From JBDZVM01 sp040255675 (GTDB lineage: Bacteria; Actinomycetota; Actinomycetes; Acidothermales; Acidothermaceae), in the NCBI GenBank assembly GCA_040255675.1, contig JBDZVM010000002.1, positions 124,001 through 188,000 of the forward strand: DNA of 64,000 nt, written 5' to 3'. Position numbers and translations under genes: made by a program. The notes below the pieces were generated by a model. That model saw only the letters and a list, made by a program, of their open reading frames with translations. It made no database searches and was not told the origin of the DNA. Shown in pieces: positions 44,354-52,371 of the stretch. Positions within the stretch are counted from its first letter, which is position 1; every line of letters begins with the position of its first letter.

Positions 44354-45355
44354 ATGAGTCCTGCTCGCCCACATGACTCGTCGAACGCCCGGCCCCGCAT
44401 AGCCGTGCTTGCCGGAGGTATCGGAGCTGCCCGGTTCCTTCGCGGCTTGCTGGCCGTACCGATCGAGAGCGACGAAGAGCCTGTCGTCACGGTGATCGGC
44501 AACACTGGCGACGACATCACGCTGTTCGGCCTTCGCGTCTGCCCTGACCTCGACACCGTCATGTACACGCTGGGCGGCGGCGTCGAGGAGTCGCAAGGTT
44601 GGGGCCGTGCCGAAGAATCCTTCGTCGTCAAGGAAGAATTGGCCGCCTACGACGCGTCGCCGCAATGGTTCGGGCTAGGCGACCGCGACATCGCGACGCA
44701 CCTGCTGCGCACCGAGTGGCTGCACGACGGCGTGCCGCTGTCCGAGGTCACCCGCCGGTTGTGCGAGCGATGGCAGCCCGGGGTGGCGTTGTTGCCGATG
44801 TCCGACGACCGCATCGAGACGCAAGTGCTGGTCGACGATCCGTCGGTCGGCAGAAGGTCGCTGCACTTTCAGGAGTGGTGGGTGCGCTTGCAAGCGAGCG
44901 TCCCTGCTTTGGAAATCGTGGCGGTCGGCGCGGCGGTCGCCACCCCCGCCCCGGGAGTGCTCGAGGCGATCCGAGACGCCGATGTCGTGCTGCTTCCGCC
45001 GTCCAATCCGGTGGTGAGTATCGGCACGATCCTGCAAGTGCCGGGGATTCGAGAGGCGCTCACCGAGACGAACGCGCCGGTCGTCGGTGTTTCGCCCATC
45101 ATCGGCGGCGCGCCGGTTCGAGGCATGGCCGATGCCTGCTTGGCCGCGATCGGCGTCGAGACCTCCGCGGCCGCGGTCGGCAACTGGTACGGCCCCGACC
45201 TCATCGACGGATGGCTGGTCGACGAATCAGACGCCGATGCGGTCGTGAAAGATGTCGTCGTCCGGGCCAGGCCGCTTTTCATGACGGACGTCGACGCCAC
45301 CGCGGCCATCGCACGCGACGCGTTGGCGCTGGCCCACGAAATCGGTCGGCGTTAG
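44354..45355 (+). CDS. fbiA: 2-phospho-L-lactate transferase (coenzyme F420 synthesis)
   Basis: A 333-residue CofD/FbiA protein. It transfers the activated lactyl or enolpyruvyl phosphate to Fo, making F420-0 or its dehydro form. Family features: LAGGIGAARFLRGL at 18-31, GNTGDDITLFGLRVCPDLDT, TLGGGVEESQGWGR, GLGDRDIATHL, and PSNPVVSIGTIL. The usual partner fbiB does not follow; instead a convergent rocD gene overlaps its stop by four bases. The ATG lacks a clear ribosome-binding site. A short Ser/Pro-rich leader of about 14 residues precedes the core. Confidence 0.96.
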   Translation: MSPARPHDSSNARPRIAVLAGGIGAARFLRGLLAVPIESDEEPVVTVIGNTGDDITLFGLRVCPDLDTVMYTLGGGVEESQGWGRAEESFVVKEELAAYDASPQWFGLGDRDIATHLLRTEWLHDGVPLSEVTRRLCERWQPGVALLPMSDDRIETQVLVDDPSVGRRSLHFQEWWVRLQASVPALEIVAVGAAVATPAPGVLEAIRDADVVLLPPSNPVVSIGTILQVPGIREALTETNAPVVGVSPIIGGAPVRGMADACLAAIGVETSAAAVGNWYGPDLIDGWLVDESDADAVVKDVVVRARPLFMTDVDATAAIARDALALAHEIGRR

Positions 45356-46590
45356 CGCGAGAGGTCGTCGAGAGCGCCCGCCAACGCGTCGAGCGCAACG
45401 TCTATATCGGACGTCGTCGCGACGAGCGGCGGAGCTAGCCTGATCGTCGAGCCGTGCGTGTCTTTCGCGAGAACACCCCGCCGGAGCAAGGCTTCGCACA
45501 CGTCGCGGCCGGTGCCGAGGGCGGGATCGACGTCAACGCCCGCCCAAAGTCCGCGCGACCGAAAGTCGACGATGCCGCGACCGACCAGCGCCGCGAGCCC
45601 ATCGGCGAGTTGATTACCGAGAATCGCCGCGCGCTGCTGGAATTCCCCGGTCGACAGCAATCGCACGACCGCTTTGCCTACCGCGCAAGCCAGCGGGTTG
45701 CCGCCGAACGTGCTGCCGTGTTCGCCGGGCCGCAGCACGCCCATGACCGGCCAGTCCGCGACGACGGCCGAGACCGGCAGAATGCCGCCGCCCAGCGCTT
45801 TACCCAAAATCAGCACGTCAGGCCGTACGTTCTCGTAATCGCACGCAAACGTGTAGCCGGTGCGCCCGAGGCCCGACTGGATTTCGTCGGCCACGAACAA
45901 CACATTTCTGTTCGAACAAATCGTCCGCATGGCTCGCAGATATCCGTCGGGCGGTATGATCACGCCCGCCTCGCCCTGAATCGGCTCGATGAGCACGGCG
46001 ACCGTGTTTTCATCGATGGCATCGGACAAAGCTTGCGCGTCTCCGAAAGGCACGGCACGAAAACCGGGCGTATACGGACCGAAATTGTTCTTCGCCTGCG
46101 GATCGCTGGAGAAGCTCACGATGGTCGTGGTGCGGCCGTGGAAATTACCTTCAGCGACGACGATGTTGGCGTTGCCCGGCTCGACCCCTTTGACTTCGTA
46201 ACCCCATTTTCGAGCCAGCTTGATGGCCGTCTCGACGCCCTCCGCGCCGCTGTTCATTGGCACGATCGCGTCCATGCCGGCGAGATCGGCGAGGTCACGA
46301 GCGAATTCACCAAGCAGATCGTGGTGAAAAGCGCGGCTGGTCAAGGTGAGTCTCTCGAGTTGCTCGCGCGCGGCAGCCACCAGCGCGGGGTGCGCGTGCC
46401 CGAAGTTCAGCGCGGAATATCCGGCAAGGCAGTCGAGGTAGCGCTTGCCTTCGACGTCCGTCACCCAGGCACCCGTTCCTTCGCTCAGTACGACGGGCAG
46501 CGGATGGTATGTGTGCGCGGCGTATTGCTCGTCGAGAGCGATGTAGGCGGACGACGCGTTCGCCGCCGTTTCACGGGTGTCTGTCGTCAT
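45352..46590 (-). CDS. rocD: Ornithine aminotransferase
   Basis: A 412-residue PLP-dependent class III aminotransferase that converts ornithine and 2-oxoglutarate to glutamate semialdehyde and glutamate. Visible: MNSGAEGVETAIKLARKWGYE, the NFHGRTTTIVSFSSDP loop, FVADEIQSGLGRTG, and the PLP lysine near 262 in LGKALGGGILPVSA. It follows ddaH by 14 bases after that gene's stop; together they route arginine derivatives to glutamate. In mycobacteria rocD, ddaH and an AsnC regulator are also neighbours. The ATG at 46590 has AGGAG eight bases ahead; an ATG at 46608 overlapping the ddaH stop is an alternative. Confidence 0.95.
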   Translation of the reverse strand: MTTDTRETAANASSAYIALDEQYAAHTYHPLPVVLSEGTGAWVTDVEGKRYLDCLAGYSALNFGHAHPALVAAAREQLERLTLTSRAFHHDLLGEFARDLADLAGMDAIVPMNSGAEGVETAIKLARKWGYEVKGVEPGNANIVVAEGNFHGRTTTIVSFSSDPQAKNNFGPYTPGFRAVPFGDAQALSDAIDENTVAVLIEPIQGEAGVIIPPDGYLRAMRTICSNRNVLFVADEIQSGLGRTGYTFACDYENVRPDVLILGKALGGGILPVSAVVADWPVMGVLRPGEHGSTFGGNPLACAVGKAVVRLLSTGEFQQRAAILGNQLADGLAALVGRGIVDFRSRGLWAGVDVDPALGTGRDVCEALLRRGVLAKDTHGSTIRLAPPLVATTSDIDVALDALAGALDDLSR

Positions 46591-46604
46591 GGCCGCGACT
46601 CCTG

Positions 46605-47444
46605 TCATGCGCGCAACTCGAGGGTGCAACATTTCGGTCCGCCGCCGGCCTTGCGCAGTTCGCTCAAAGCGATGGGCACCGGTTCAAACCCCTTAGCGGC
46701 AAGCTTCTTCGCAAGCTTGTCGGCCTCGATGGGCAGGACGACGTGCCGCCCGTCGCTCACCGCGTTGAGTCCGAGAACGGCGGCGTCGTCGGCGTCGGCA
46801 ATGACGGCGTCGGGGAAAAGCTCACGCAACGTCGCCTGGCTCTCAGCGTCGAAAGCGCCTGGGAAATAGGCGATGTCATTGGCGTCGAGCACGCAAAGCG
46901 CGGTGTCGAGATGGTAATAGCGCGGATCGACGAGCCGCAGGCTGACCGCTGGCAACCCGAGTACCTCGCCAGCCTCGGCATGCGCGGCCGGGTCAGTGCG
47001 AAAGCCCGTGCCAGCAAGCAATTTGTCGCCGACAACGAGCAGATCGCCCTCGCCTTCGTTAGTGAACGTCGCTTCGTGCGTCTGCGTAAAGCCCGCTTTC
47101 TCGAACCATGCGAGATATGCCGGGCCCTCCGCCGTCCGCTCGTCGTATTTGAACTTCGCGCCGTACACCCGACCGTTCGCGACGGTGGCGCCGTTGGCCG
47201 CGAACACAATGTCGGGCAAGCCTTCGATCGGTTCGATCTCGTCGACCCGGTGGCCCAGTCGCCGGTACGTGTCGGCGAGGTTGCGCCACTGCCGAATCGC
47301 GAGGTCGCGATCGACCGGCAGGGTAGGGTCCATCCACGGGTTGATCGTGTACTGGACGGCGAAATAGCGCGGTTCGCACATGAGATAACGCCGCCGGCTG
47401 GCCACCCGCGGTGTCTCGACCGTTTCGCTCGCCGTCAACGTCAT
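46605..47444 (-). CDS. ddaH: Dimethylargininase / arginine-modifying amidinotransferase-fold hydrolase
   Basis: A 279-residue enzyme of the DDAH family that hydrolyses N-methylated arginine to citrulline and methylamines; an ornithine- or arginine-specific variant is possible. Features: YLMCEPRYFAVQYTINPWM at the N-terminus, DIVFAANGA, the catalytic histidine in RYYHLDTAL near 175, and the C-terminal nucleophile in GGGPKCCTLE near 272. It is first in an operon with rocD. GGAGG lies seven bases before the ATG, and a strong palindrome lies just upstream. Confidence 0.92.
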   Translation of the reverse strand: MTLTASETVETPRVASRRRYLMCEPRYFAVQYTINPWMDPTLPVDRDLAIRQWRNLADTYRRLGHRVDEIEPIEGLPDIVFAANGATVANGRVYGAKFKYDERTAEGPAYLAWFEKAGFTQTHEATFTNEGEGDLLVVGDKLLAGTGFRTDPAAHAEAGEVLGLPAVSLRLVDPRYYHLDTALCVLDANDIAYFPGAFDAESQATLRELFPDAVIADADDAAVLGLNAVSDGRHVVLPIEADKLAKKLAAKGFEPVPIALSELRKAGGGPKCCTLELRA

Positions 47445-47460
47445 CGAACGACCTCCACCG

Positions 47461-47482
47461 GTGGATGTACGGGTATATCCAC
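47461..47482. promoter_or_regulatory. Palindromic operator candidate in front of ddaH-rocD
   Basis: A 22-base palindrome: GTGGATGTA and TATATCCAC, arms of nine with one mismatch, around CGGG. Its near edge is 17 bases from the ddaH ATG, abutting the ribosome-binding site (a second small palindrome CCACCGGTGG at 47455-47464). The placement suits repression or activation by a dimer; the Lrp/AsnC regulator at 49895 is the nearest candidate. Confidence 0.6.
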
Positions 47483-47599
47483 AATCGGCGACGAGAGACG
47501 TCCGATCAAGGCTGCTTCTTTGCCCGTTCCCGGCTCTTCGTTGCGTACATTCGCCTCCTGGTGAACGGTCGTTGCGTGCTGAAGGCTCCAGCCGACGAC

Positions 47600-48622
47600 T
47601 CAGTCGGCCGCCGCCACGATCAGGCTCTGCGGCCCACCGAGCGGCCGGTGCTCGACGAAGCGCCAGCCGGTGCGCGTGAGCCAGTCACGCGCCTCGTCGA
47701 CGCTGTACACGTCGCCGTTCCTCGTATGGACGGCGAACTCGCCGGCCATGAGCGCCGCCGCCACCGGTTCGCTGTGCGTCGCGTTCGTCCAAAAATCCAC
47801 GAGCAACAGCGGCGCCGCCGTTGACGCGGCAGTTCGCACGTGCCGAAGAACCTCTTGATTTTCAGACGGCGACCAAAGGTGCACACAGTTTGCGATCAGG
47901 AACACGTCATGACCTGACGGCAGCGGCCCGGTCAATGCATCCCCCGAGGCAACGGTGACGCGCGGCGCGAGCCCGGCGTCCGCCAATCTCTTACGCGCGA
48001 TGTCAGCGACCACCGGAATGTCGAAGACCGTTGCGCGTAGTCGCGGCCACCGAGCCGCGATCGCGATCGACCAGCTGCCCGTGCCACCTCCGACGTCCAG
48101 GAGGTTTCGGCTGGCGCTGAAGTCGAAGGCCGCGCTGAGAACCTGTGCGACGCCGGCATTGTGTGCCTCGACACCGGCGGTCGCAAGCTGTTCGCTTTCC
48201 TCGTCGAGCGCGTAAAGCTCTTGCGTCGGGCCGTGCGTGAGCGCGCCGGCGAGATCGGCCCATGTGGGGTAGCTGATTTTGTCCCACATGCGCAGCAATG
48301 GTCGTAGGTCGCCCGCCCCGCTGCCGGTCAAGAACTCGGCCGAGACGGCTGAGTTTCGATAGCGGTCGCCGTCGCGTTCGAGCAGCCCTAACGCGACCAT
48401 CGCGTCGGCACTGATGCGCGCCGCCCGCGTGCTGAGTCCGGTTCGGGCGGCCAGCCCGTCGAGGGTTGCGGCGCCGTCCGCGAGTGCGTCGAATACACCA
48501 AGTTCGCTGGCGACGAACAGATGTTTGGCCGCCATGAAGCCAGAAGCGAGCTGCAAGATGGCAGACGGGTCATGCGTCGCTGCTGCGCCGGCGGGCTGTG
48601 ACGTGTCGAGTTGCGAAGTCAT
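47600..48622 (-). CDS. SAM-dependent O-methyltransferase (plant/HIOMT type)
   Basis: A 340-residue O-methyltransferase with an N-terminal dimerisation winged helix (residues 15-100; LDGLAARTGLSTRAARISADAM) and a C-terminal Rossmann domain. The SAM motif LLDVGGGTGSWS lies near 180, and the catalytic His region is NCVHLWSPSENQ. Such enzymes methylate hydroxyls of small aromatic or polyketide molecules; the substrate is unknown. The ATG at 48622 has AGGAG seven bases ahead. It diverges from the LuxR-type regulator, a pairing that suggests local control. It also separates ddaH-rocD from the Lrp gene. Confidence 0.9.
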   Translation of the reverse strand: MTSQLDTSQPAGAAATHDPSAILQLASGFMAAKHLFVASELGVFDALADGAATLDGLAARTGLSTRAARISADAMVALGLLERDGDRYRNSAVSAEFLTGSGAGDLRPLLRMWDKISYPTWADLAGALTHGPTQELYALDEESEQLATAGVEAHNAGVAQVLSAAFDFSASRNLLDVGGGTGSWSIAIAARWPRLRATVFDIPVVADIARKRLADAGLAPRVTVASGDALTGPLPSGHDVFLIANCVHLWSPSENQEVLRHVRTAASTAAPLLLVDFWTNATHSEPVAAALMAGEFAVHTRNGDVYSVDEARDWLTRTGWRFVEHRPLGGPQSLIVAAAD

Positions 48623-48714
48623 GGTCGATCTCCTGTCAGTCACTCCGATCGCCAAAACGGCGAATGCAGAAATGCTGATCTCGAAGCGGGGCTCGCGGAA
48701 TCCCGTAAATCGAG

Positions 48715-48731
48715 GGTTTCGAAGCGAAACC
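48715..48731. promoter_or_regulatory. Palindrome between methyltransferase and LuxR genes
   Basis: GGTTTCG-AAG-CGAAACC, perfect seven-base arms with a three-base centre, in the 165-base divergent spacer. It lies 57 bases upstream of the LuxR GTG and 93 from the methyltransferase ATG. It is a plausible site for the LuxR-type protein, controlling both. Confidence 0.5.
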
Positions 48732-48787
48732 ATCCCAGCATTCTGGGGGTGTTCGAGGCGCGCAGTGGCGGCTTACGATCGACAATT

Positions 48788-49885
48788 GTGAGCGAGGATG
48801 TCGCCCGGGTGCGCAGCCGAATTCGAGAACTCGCCGGACTCGACTGGGTCAGTTTCGCCACGCACGCCACTCGTGAGCTTCGCCGACGCATCGACTTCGA
48901 CGGCTGCTGCTGGCACACGGTGGATCCCGGCACCGTCTTGTTCACCGGCAGTGTGAATCAAGAAGTCGGCTGTTCCGGCTCGTGGCTGGCCGAGCACGAA
49001 TACGTCGTCCAAGACGTCAACAAATGGTCGTTCCTCGCCCGAAGCGGTCGGCTCGCCGGCGCAACCAGCTTGGCCACTCATGGTGACTTGTCGCGAAGCG
49101 CGCGACACCGAAGCTACGAGGCTTTCGGATGGGGCGACGATTTGCGCGGGTCCTTCGTCATCGACGGCGCCTACTGGGGCGCCGTCGGATTGCTGCGGAA
49201 AAGCGGCACACCGTGGTACACCGAGCAGGACGTTCGCTTGCTCGCGGCGTTGAGCGCCGTGCTGGCCGACGGATTTCGCAAAGCGCTGCTCGTCAAACTC
49301 GCCAACTCCAACGACAACGCAGACATCGGCCCAGGAGTCGTCGTCTTCGATCCGCGGGGCGAGGTCGAATCCATGTCACCGGCCGCGAAGCGTTGGATCG
49401 CTGAGATGGTCGAGTTGCCTACGCCGCGCGATCTCGGCGAATCGAAAGTCGTGCAGTCCATTGCTGCACGAGCGCGCGTTGCCACCAAAGACTCTCCGGC
49501 AAGAGCGCGGGTGCGCACCAGGTCAGGTAGCTGGCTGCTGCTTTACGGCACGCCACTGTCGGGCGGTCCAGATGGCCGCACGGCGGTCATCATCCAACCC
49601 GCGACCGCGGCTGAAGTGGCGCCGCTTGTCGCGCTCGCGTACGGGCTCTCGGAACGTGAACGTCAGGTCACTCAACTGTGCATGCAAGGGCTGCCGACCA
49701 AAGAAATGGCGCGCGCATTGGGTTTGTCGGCCTACACCGTGCAGGATCACTTGAAATCGGTGTTCGCGAAAACCGGGGTCAGCACCCGTGGCGAACTCGT
49801 CGGCCAAATCTTCTTGGAACACTACGTGCCGCGGTGGGAAGACGGTGCCGCACCGACCGGATGGATAGCCAAGGTGCACTCGTAA
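48788..49885 (+). CDS. LuxR-family transcriptional regulator with GAF-like sensor domain
   Basis: A 365-residue regulator. Residues about 10-165 look like a GAF-type sensing domain (DFDGCCWHTVDPGTVLFTGS; GAYWGAVGLLRKSGTPWYTEQD). The C-terminal HTH (about 286-345) is a standard LuxR/NarL helix set: LSERERQVTQLCMQG, TKEMARALGLSAYTVQDHLKS. No receiver domain, so a ligand rather than phosphorylation probably controls it. GTG at 48788 is the first start consistent with the domain; the frame is open upstream through the methyltransferase start. It diverges from the methyltransferase and converges on the Lrp gene. Confidence 0.9.
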   Translation: MSEDVARVRSRIRELAGLDWVSFATHATRELRRRIDFDGCCWHTVDPGTVLFTGSVNQEVGCSGSWLAEHEYVVQDVNKWSFLARSGRLAGATSLATHGDLSRSARHRSYEAFGWGDDLRGSFVIDGAYWGAVGLLRKSGTPWYTEQDVRLLAALSAVLADGFRKALLVKLANSNDNADIGPGVVVFDPRGEVESMSPAAKRWIAEMVELPTPRDLGESKVVQSIAARARVATKDSPARARVRTRSGSWLLLYGTPLSGGPDGRTAVIIQPATAAEVAPLVALAYGLSERERQVTQLCMQGLPTKEMARALGLSAYTVQDHLKSVFAKTGVSTRGELVGQIFLEHYVPRWEDGAAPTGWIAKVHS

Positions 49886-49894
49886 GCGACTCGT

Positions 49895-50329
49895 CTAGCG
49901 ACGCAGCAGCCGCGAAAGCACCAAAACGCTTTTCGTGCGGACGACGAATTTCTCCGCGCCGATGCGCTCGAGCACCTCTTCGAAATGCCGCATATCGGCG
50001 GCCACCACGTGGATCAGCGCGTCGGCGTCGCCTGAAATCGTGCACGCGTCGACAACCTCAGGGTGGCGAGAGACCGCTTCCGCGATAACAGCCGGCGCGG
50101 TGCGGCCTTGGCAGTACAGCTCGACGTAGCCCTCCGTCGTCCAGCCGAGCGCCGACGGCTCGACGACGGCGGTGAAGCCGGTGATGACGCCCGCCGCACG
50201 CAACTTATCGACCCGGCGCTTGACCGCGGGCGCGCTCAAGCCGACCACAGAGCCGATTTCGGCGAAACTAGCCCGGGCGTCGTCGCGCAGTGCCGCCACG
50301 ATGCGCTGGTCGATGTCGTCGAGCTCCAT
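49895..50329 (-). CDS. Lrp/AsnC-family transcriptional regulator
   Basis: A 144-residue Lrp/AsnC regulator: N-terminal winged HTH (LDDIDQRIVAALRDDARASFAEIG, LSAPAVKRRVDKLRAAGVI) and a C-terminal RAM ligand-binding domain (YVELYCQGRTAPAVIAEAV ... GDADALIHVVAADM). GGAGGAG precedes the ATG. In mycobacteria an AsnC-type regulator neighbours the rocD/ddaH genes, so arginine-derived amino acids are a reasonable ligand and the palindrome at 47461 a reasonable target; both are inference. Confidence 0.93.
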   Translation of the reverse strand: MELDDIDQRIVAALRDDARASFAEIGSVVGLSAPAVKRRVDKLRAAGVITGFTAVVEPSALGWTTEGYVELYCQGRTAPAVIAEAVSRHPEVVDACTISGDADALIHVVAADMRHFEEVLERIGAEKFVVRTKSVLVLSRLLRR

Positions 50330-50344
50330 GCCAACTCCTCCGGG

Positions 50345-51274
50345 TCAGCAACGACGGTAGTCGCGCACCGCCATGCGGGGACCGTAGCGAGGCGCGGTCA
50401 CTCCCGTCGCCTCGACAAGCCGGACGACGCGCTGCCGGTGCCCGCGGTACGGCTCGAGCAGCGCCAGCATGCCGTCGTCGTCGGTGCGCGGCTGACCGGC
50501 GAGCAGGTACCCGACCGTGTTCGGGATGTGGTAATCGCCGACCGACACCAGATCGGGAGCGCCCTGACTGCGCTGCAGCGTTTCCGCGACGGTCCACACG
50601 CCCACACCGGGAAACGATCGCAGCCGGCGCGCAGCGTCGTCAACGTCGAGCGAACCGAATGCGTCGATGCGGTGCGCGACGTGGGCAGCCGCGATGAGAG
50701 CGCGCCGTCGTCGTCCGTCGAGACCTACCTGGTGCCACTGCCAGTCGGTGATCTGGCACAACGTCGAGGCGGCCGGAAACACCTTCAAATCAAGGGGATT
50801 CGGCCCTGGCGCCGGTTCGCCGAAGCGTCGCACGAGTTGCCGCCAGCTGCGCCGCGCCTCGACTCCGGTGACGAGTTGCTCGATGATTGCCGGTGCCATC
50901 GCTTCGAACACCAGGCCGCTGCGGCTCAACCGCAATCCCGGCAGGCGGCGCCGAGTTTCGTTCAATACGGCGTGGTCGAGACGCAGGTCGCTCCAGTCGT
51001 CGTCGGCGCCCAGCAAAGCGGGCACCGCGTCGAGCGACCATGCCGCGCCGGGGCCCCACGCCGAAACAGCGACGTCGCCGCCGTCCGGAGCGAGCCGCAT
51101 CGTGACGGGTCCGTCTGGCGTGCGCCAGGTGCGCCAATGCGCGCCGTCCCCGTCGACGCGGTGGCACGGGTCGTACGGCCCGCGCTGGTGCGGCAGGAGC
51201 GTCGCGTGCAGGTCGAGCGCGACGGCGGGTCGATAACGGCGAGACCGGACGGCGGACGGCGCGGCAATACTCAC
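50345..51274 (-). CDS. AlkA-type DNA-3-methyladenine glycosylase
   Basis: A 309-residue HhH-GPD base-excision enzyme that removes alkylated purines. The helix-hairpin-helix is LRSFPGVGVWTVAETLQ near 220, and the catalytic Asp follows in VSVGDYHIPN near 243. It is coupled by GTGA overlap to the GDP-mannose pyrophosphorylase gene, an arrangement seen in other actinobacteria though the functions differ. GTG at 51274 is chosen for the overlap and family length; the frame is open further up across the neighbour. Confidence 0.88.
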   Translation of the reverse strand: MSIAAPSAVRSRRYRPAVALDLHATLLPHQRGPYDPCHRVDGDGAHWRTWRTPDGPVTMRLAPDGGDVAVSAWGPGAAWSLDAVPALLGADDDWSDLRLDHAVLNETRRRLPGLRLSRSGLVFEAMAPAIIEQLVTGVEARRSWRQLVRRFGEPAPGPNPLDLKVFPAASTLCQITDWQWHQVGLDGRRRRALIAAAHVAHRIDAFGSLDVDDAARRLRSFPGVGVWTVAETLQRSQGAPDLVSVGDYHIPNTVGYLLAGQPRTDDDGMLALLEPYRGHRQRVVRLVEATGVTAPRYGPRMAVRDYRRC

Positions 51275-52329
51275 TCGTCGCTCGAAAATCTGACCGAGAC
51301 GGGTGGCAACGTCACACCGGGCCAAATTCGCATACCCGCCAGCAATTCGTTGCGTTCGCCGATCTGGGCGCCGTCGCCGATCACGACGTCGTCGAGTACG
51401 CAACCCGCGCCGATGTGGGCGCCGCGCCCGATAATGCTCGCCCGCACGAGAGCGCCTTCTTCGATGACCGCGTCGTCGAAAACGACGGCGCCGTCGACGA
51501 CGGCGCCGTCACCGACCACTGCCGACGCCCCTACACAGCTACCACCAAGAACCTGAGCTGACGAAGAAACCTTTGCGCCGTCCAGAATTAATGCCTCACC
51601 CGTGGGCCCGGGTAGTGCGGGCGAGGGCACGATGCCACGCACCAAATCGCATGACCCTCGCACGAAGGCGGCTGGTGTTCCGAGGTCGAGCCAGTACGCG
51701 TCGTCGACGTAACCCATGACGACCGCGCTCGACGACAACAATCGAGGGAACGTCTCGCGCTCGACAGAAACTACGCGTCTGTGAGGGATCGCGTCGATGA
51801 CGTCGCGGCGGAACACGTAGCACCCGGCGTTGATGAGGTTGGTGACCGGGTTCGGGTCTTTTTCGAGAAACGCGGTGACCCGCGACGCGGCGTCGATCGG
51901 CACGCAACCGAACCGGCGCGGGTCGTCGACCTCCGTCAAGTAGATGGTGACCGCCGCCGAATGCCGCTCGTGCATCGCGAGTTGCGCACCAATGTCGTGG
52001 CCCGATAGTACGTCACCGTTGAAAATGAGCACCGGTTCGTCGTGTTTCGCGCGCAACCGGTCGGCGACGTTGCGGATGCCCCCACCCGTGCCGAGCGGCC
52101 GCGTCTCGGTGACGTATTCGAGCTCGAGCCCGAACGCGGAGCCGTCGCCGAAATGCGCTTCGAACGTCTCGGCGCGATACGAGGTCGCGAGCACCACATG
52201 GTCGACGCCGGCCTCGCGGGCGCGCGCGAGCTGATGTTCGAGAAACGGCACACCCGCGGTCGGCAGCATCGGCTTGGGGGCGCTCAGGGTCAACGGCCGC
52301 AGCCTGGTGCCCTTACCGCCCACCAGCAA
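51271..52329 (-). CDS. manC: Mannose-1-phosphate guanylyltransferase
   Basis: A nucleotidyltransferase of about 352 residues resembling Rv3264c. It joins mannose-1-phosphate to GTP, giving GDP-mannose for Gmd. Signatures: LVGGKGTRLRPLTLSAPKPM, GTGGGIRNV and FNGDVLSG; the C-terminus has left-handed beta-helix hexapeptides (VVGDGAVVDGAVVFDDAV). The start is a puzzle. The family has six to eight residues before LVGGKG, but the only standard codon is TTG at 52329, which cuts into the first strand. An ATC at 52341, seven bases after GGAGGG, or CTG at 52356 would give the normal N-terminus. It lies just after the GDP-fucose synthase stop, in the same frame. Confidence 0.9.
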   Translation of the reverse strand: MLVGGKGTRLRPLTLSAPKPMLPTAGVPFLEHQLARAREAGVDHVVLATSYRAETFEAHFGDGSAFGLELEYVTETRPLGTGGGIRNVADRLRAKHDEPVLIFNGDVLSGHDIGAQLAMHERHSAAVTIYLTEVDDPRRFGCVPIDAASRVTAFLEKDPNPVTNLINAGCYVFRRDVIDAIPHRRVVSVERETFPRLLSSSAVVMGYVDDAYWLDLGTPAAFVRGSCDLVRGIVPSPALPGPTGEALILDGAKVSSSAQVLGGSCVGASAVVGDGAVVDGAVVFDDAVIEEGALVRASIIGRGAHIGAGCVLDDVVIGDGAQIGERNELLAGMRIWPGVTLPPVSVRFSSDE

Positions 52330-52371
52330 GATCGCGTCGATGTCGCCGCCCTCCAGGTGGGTGCCAACCGC

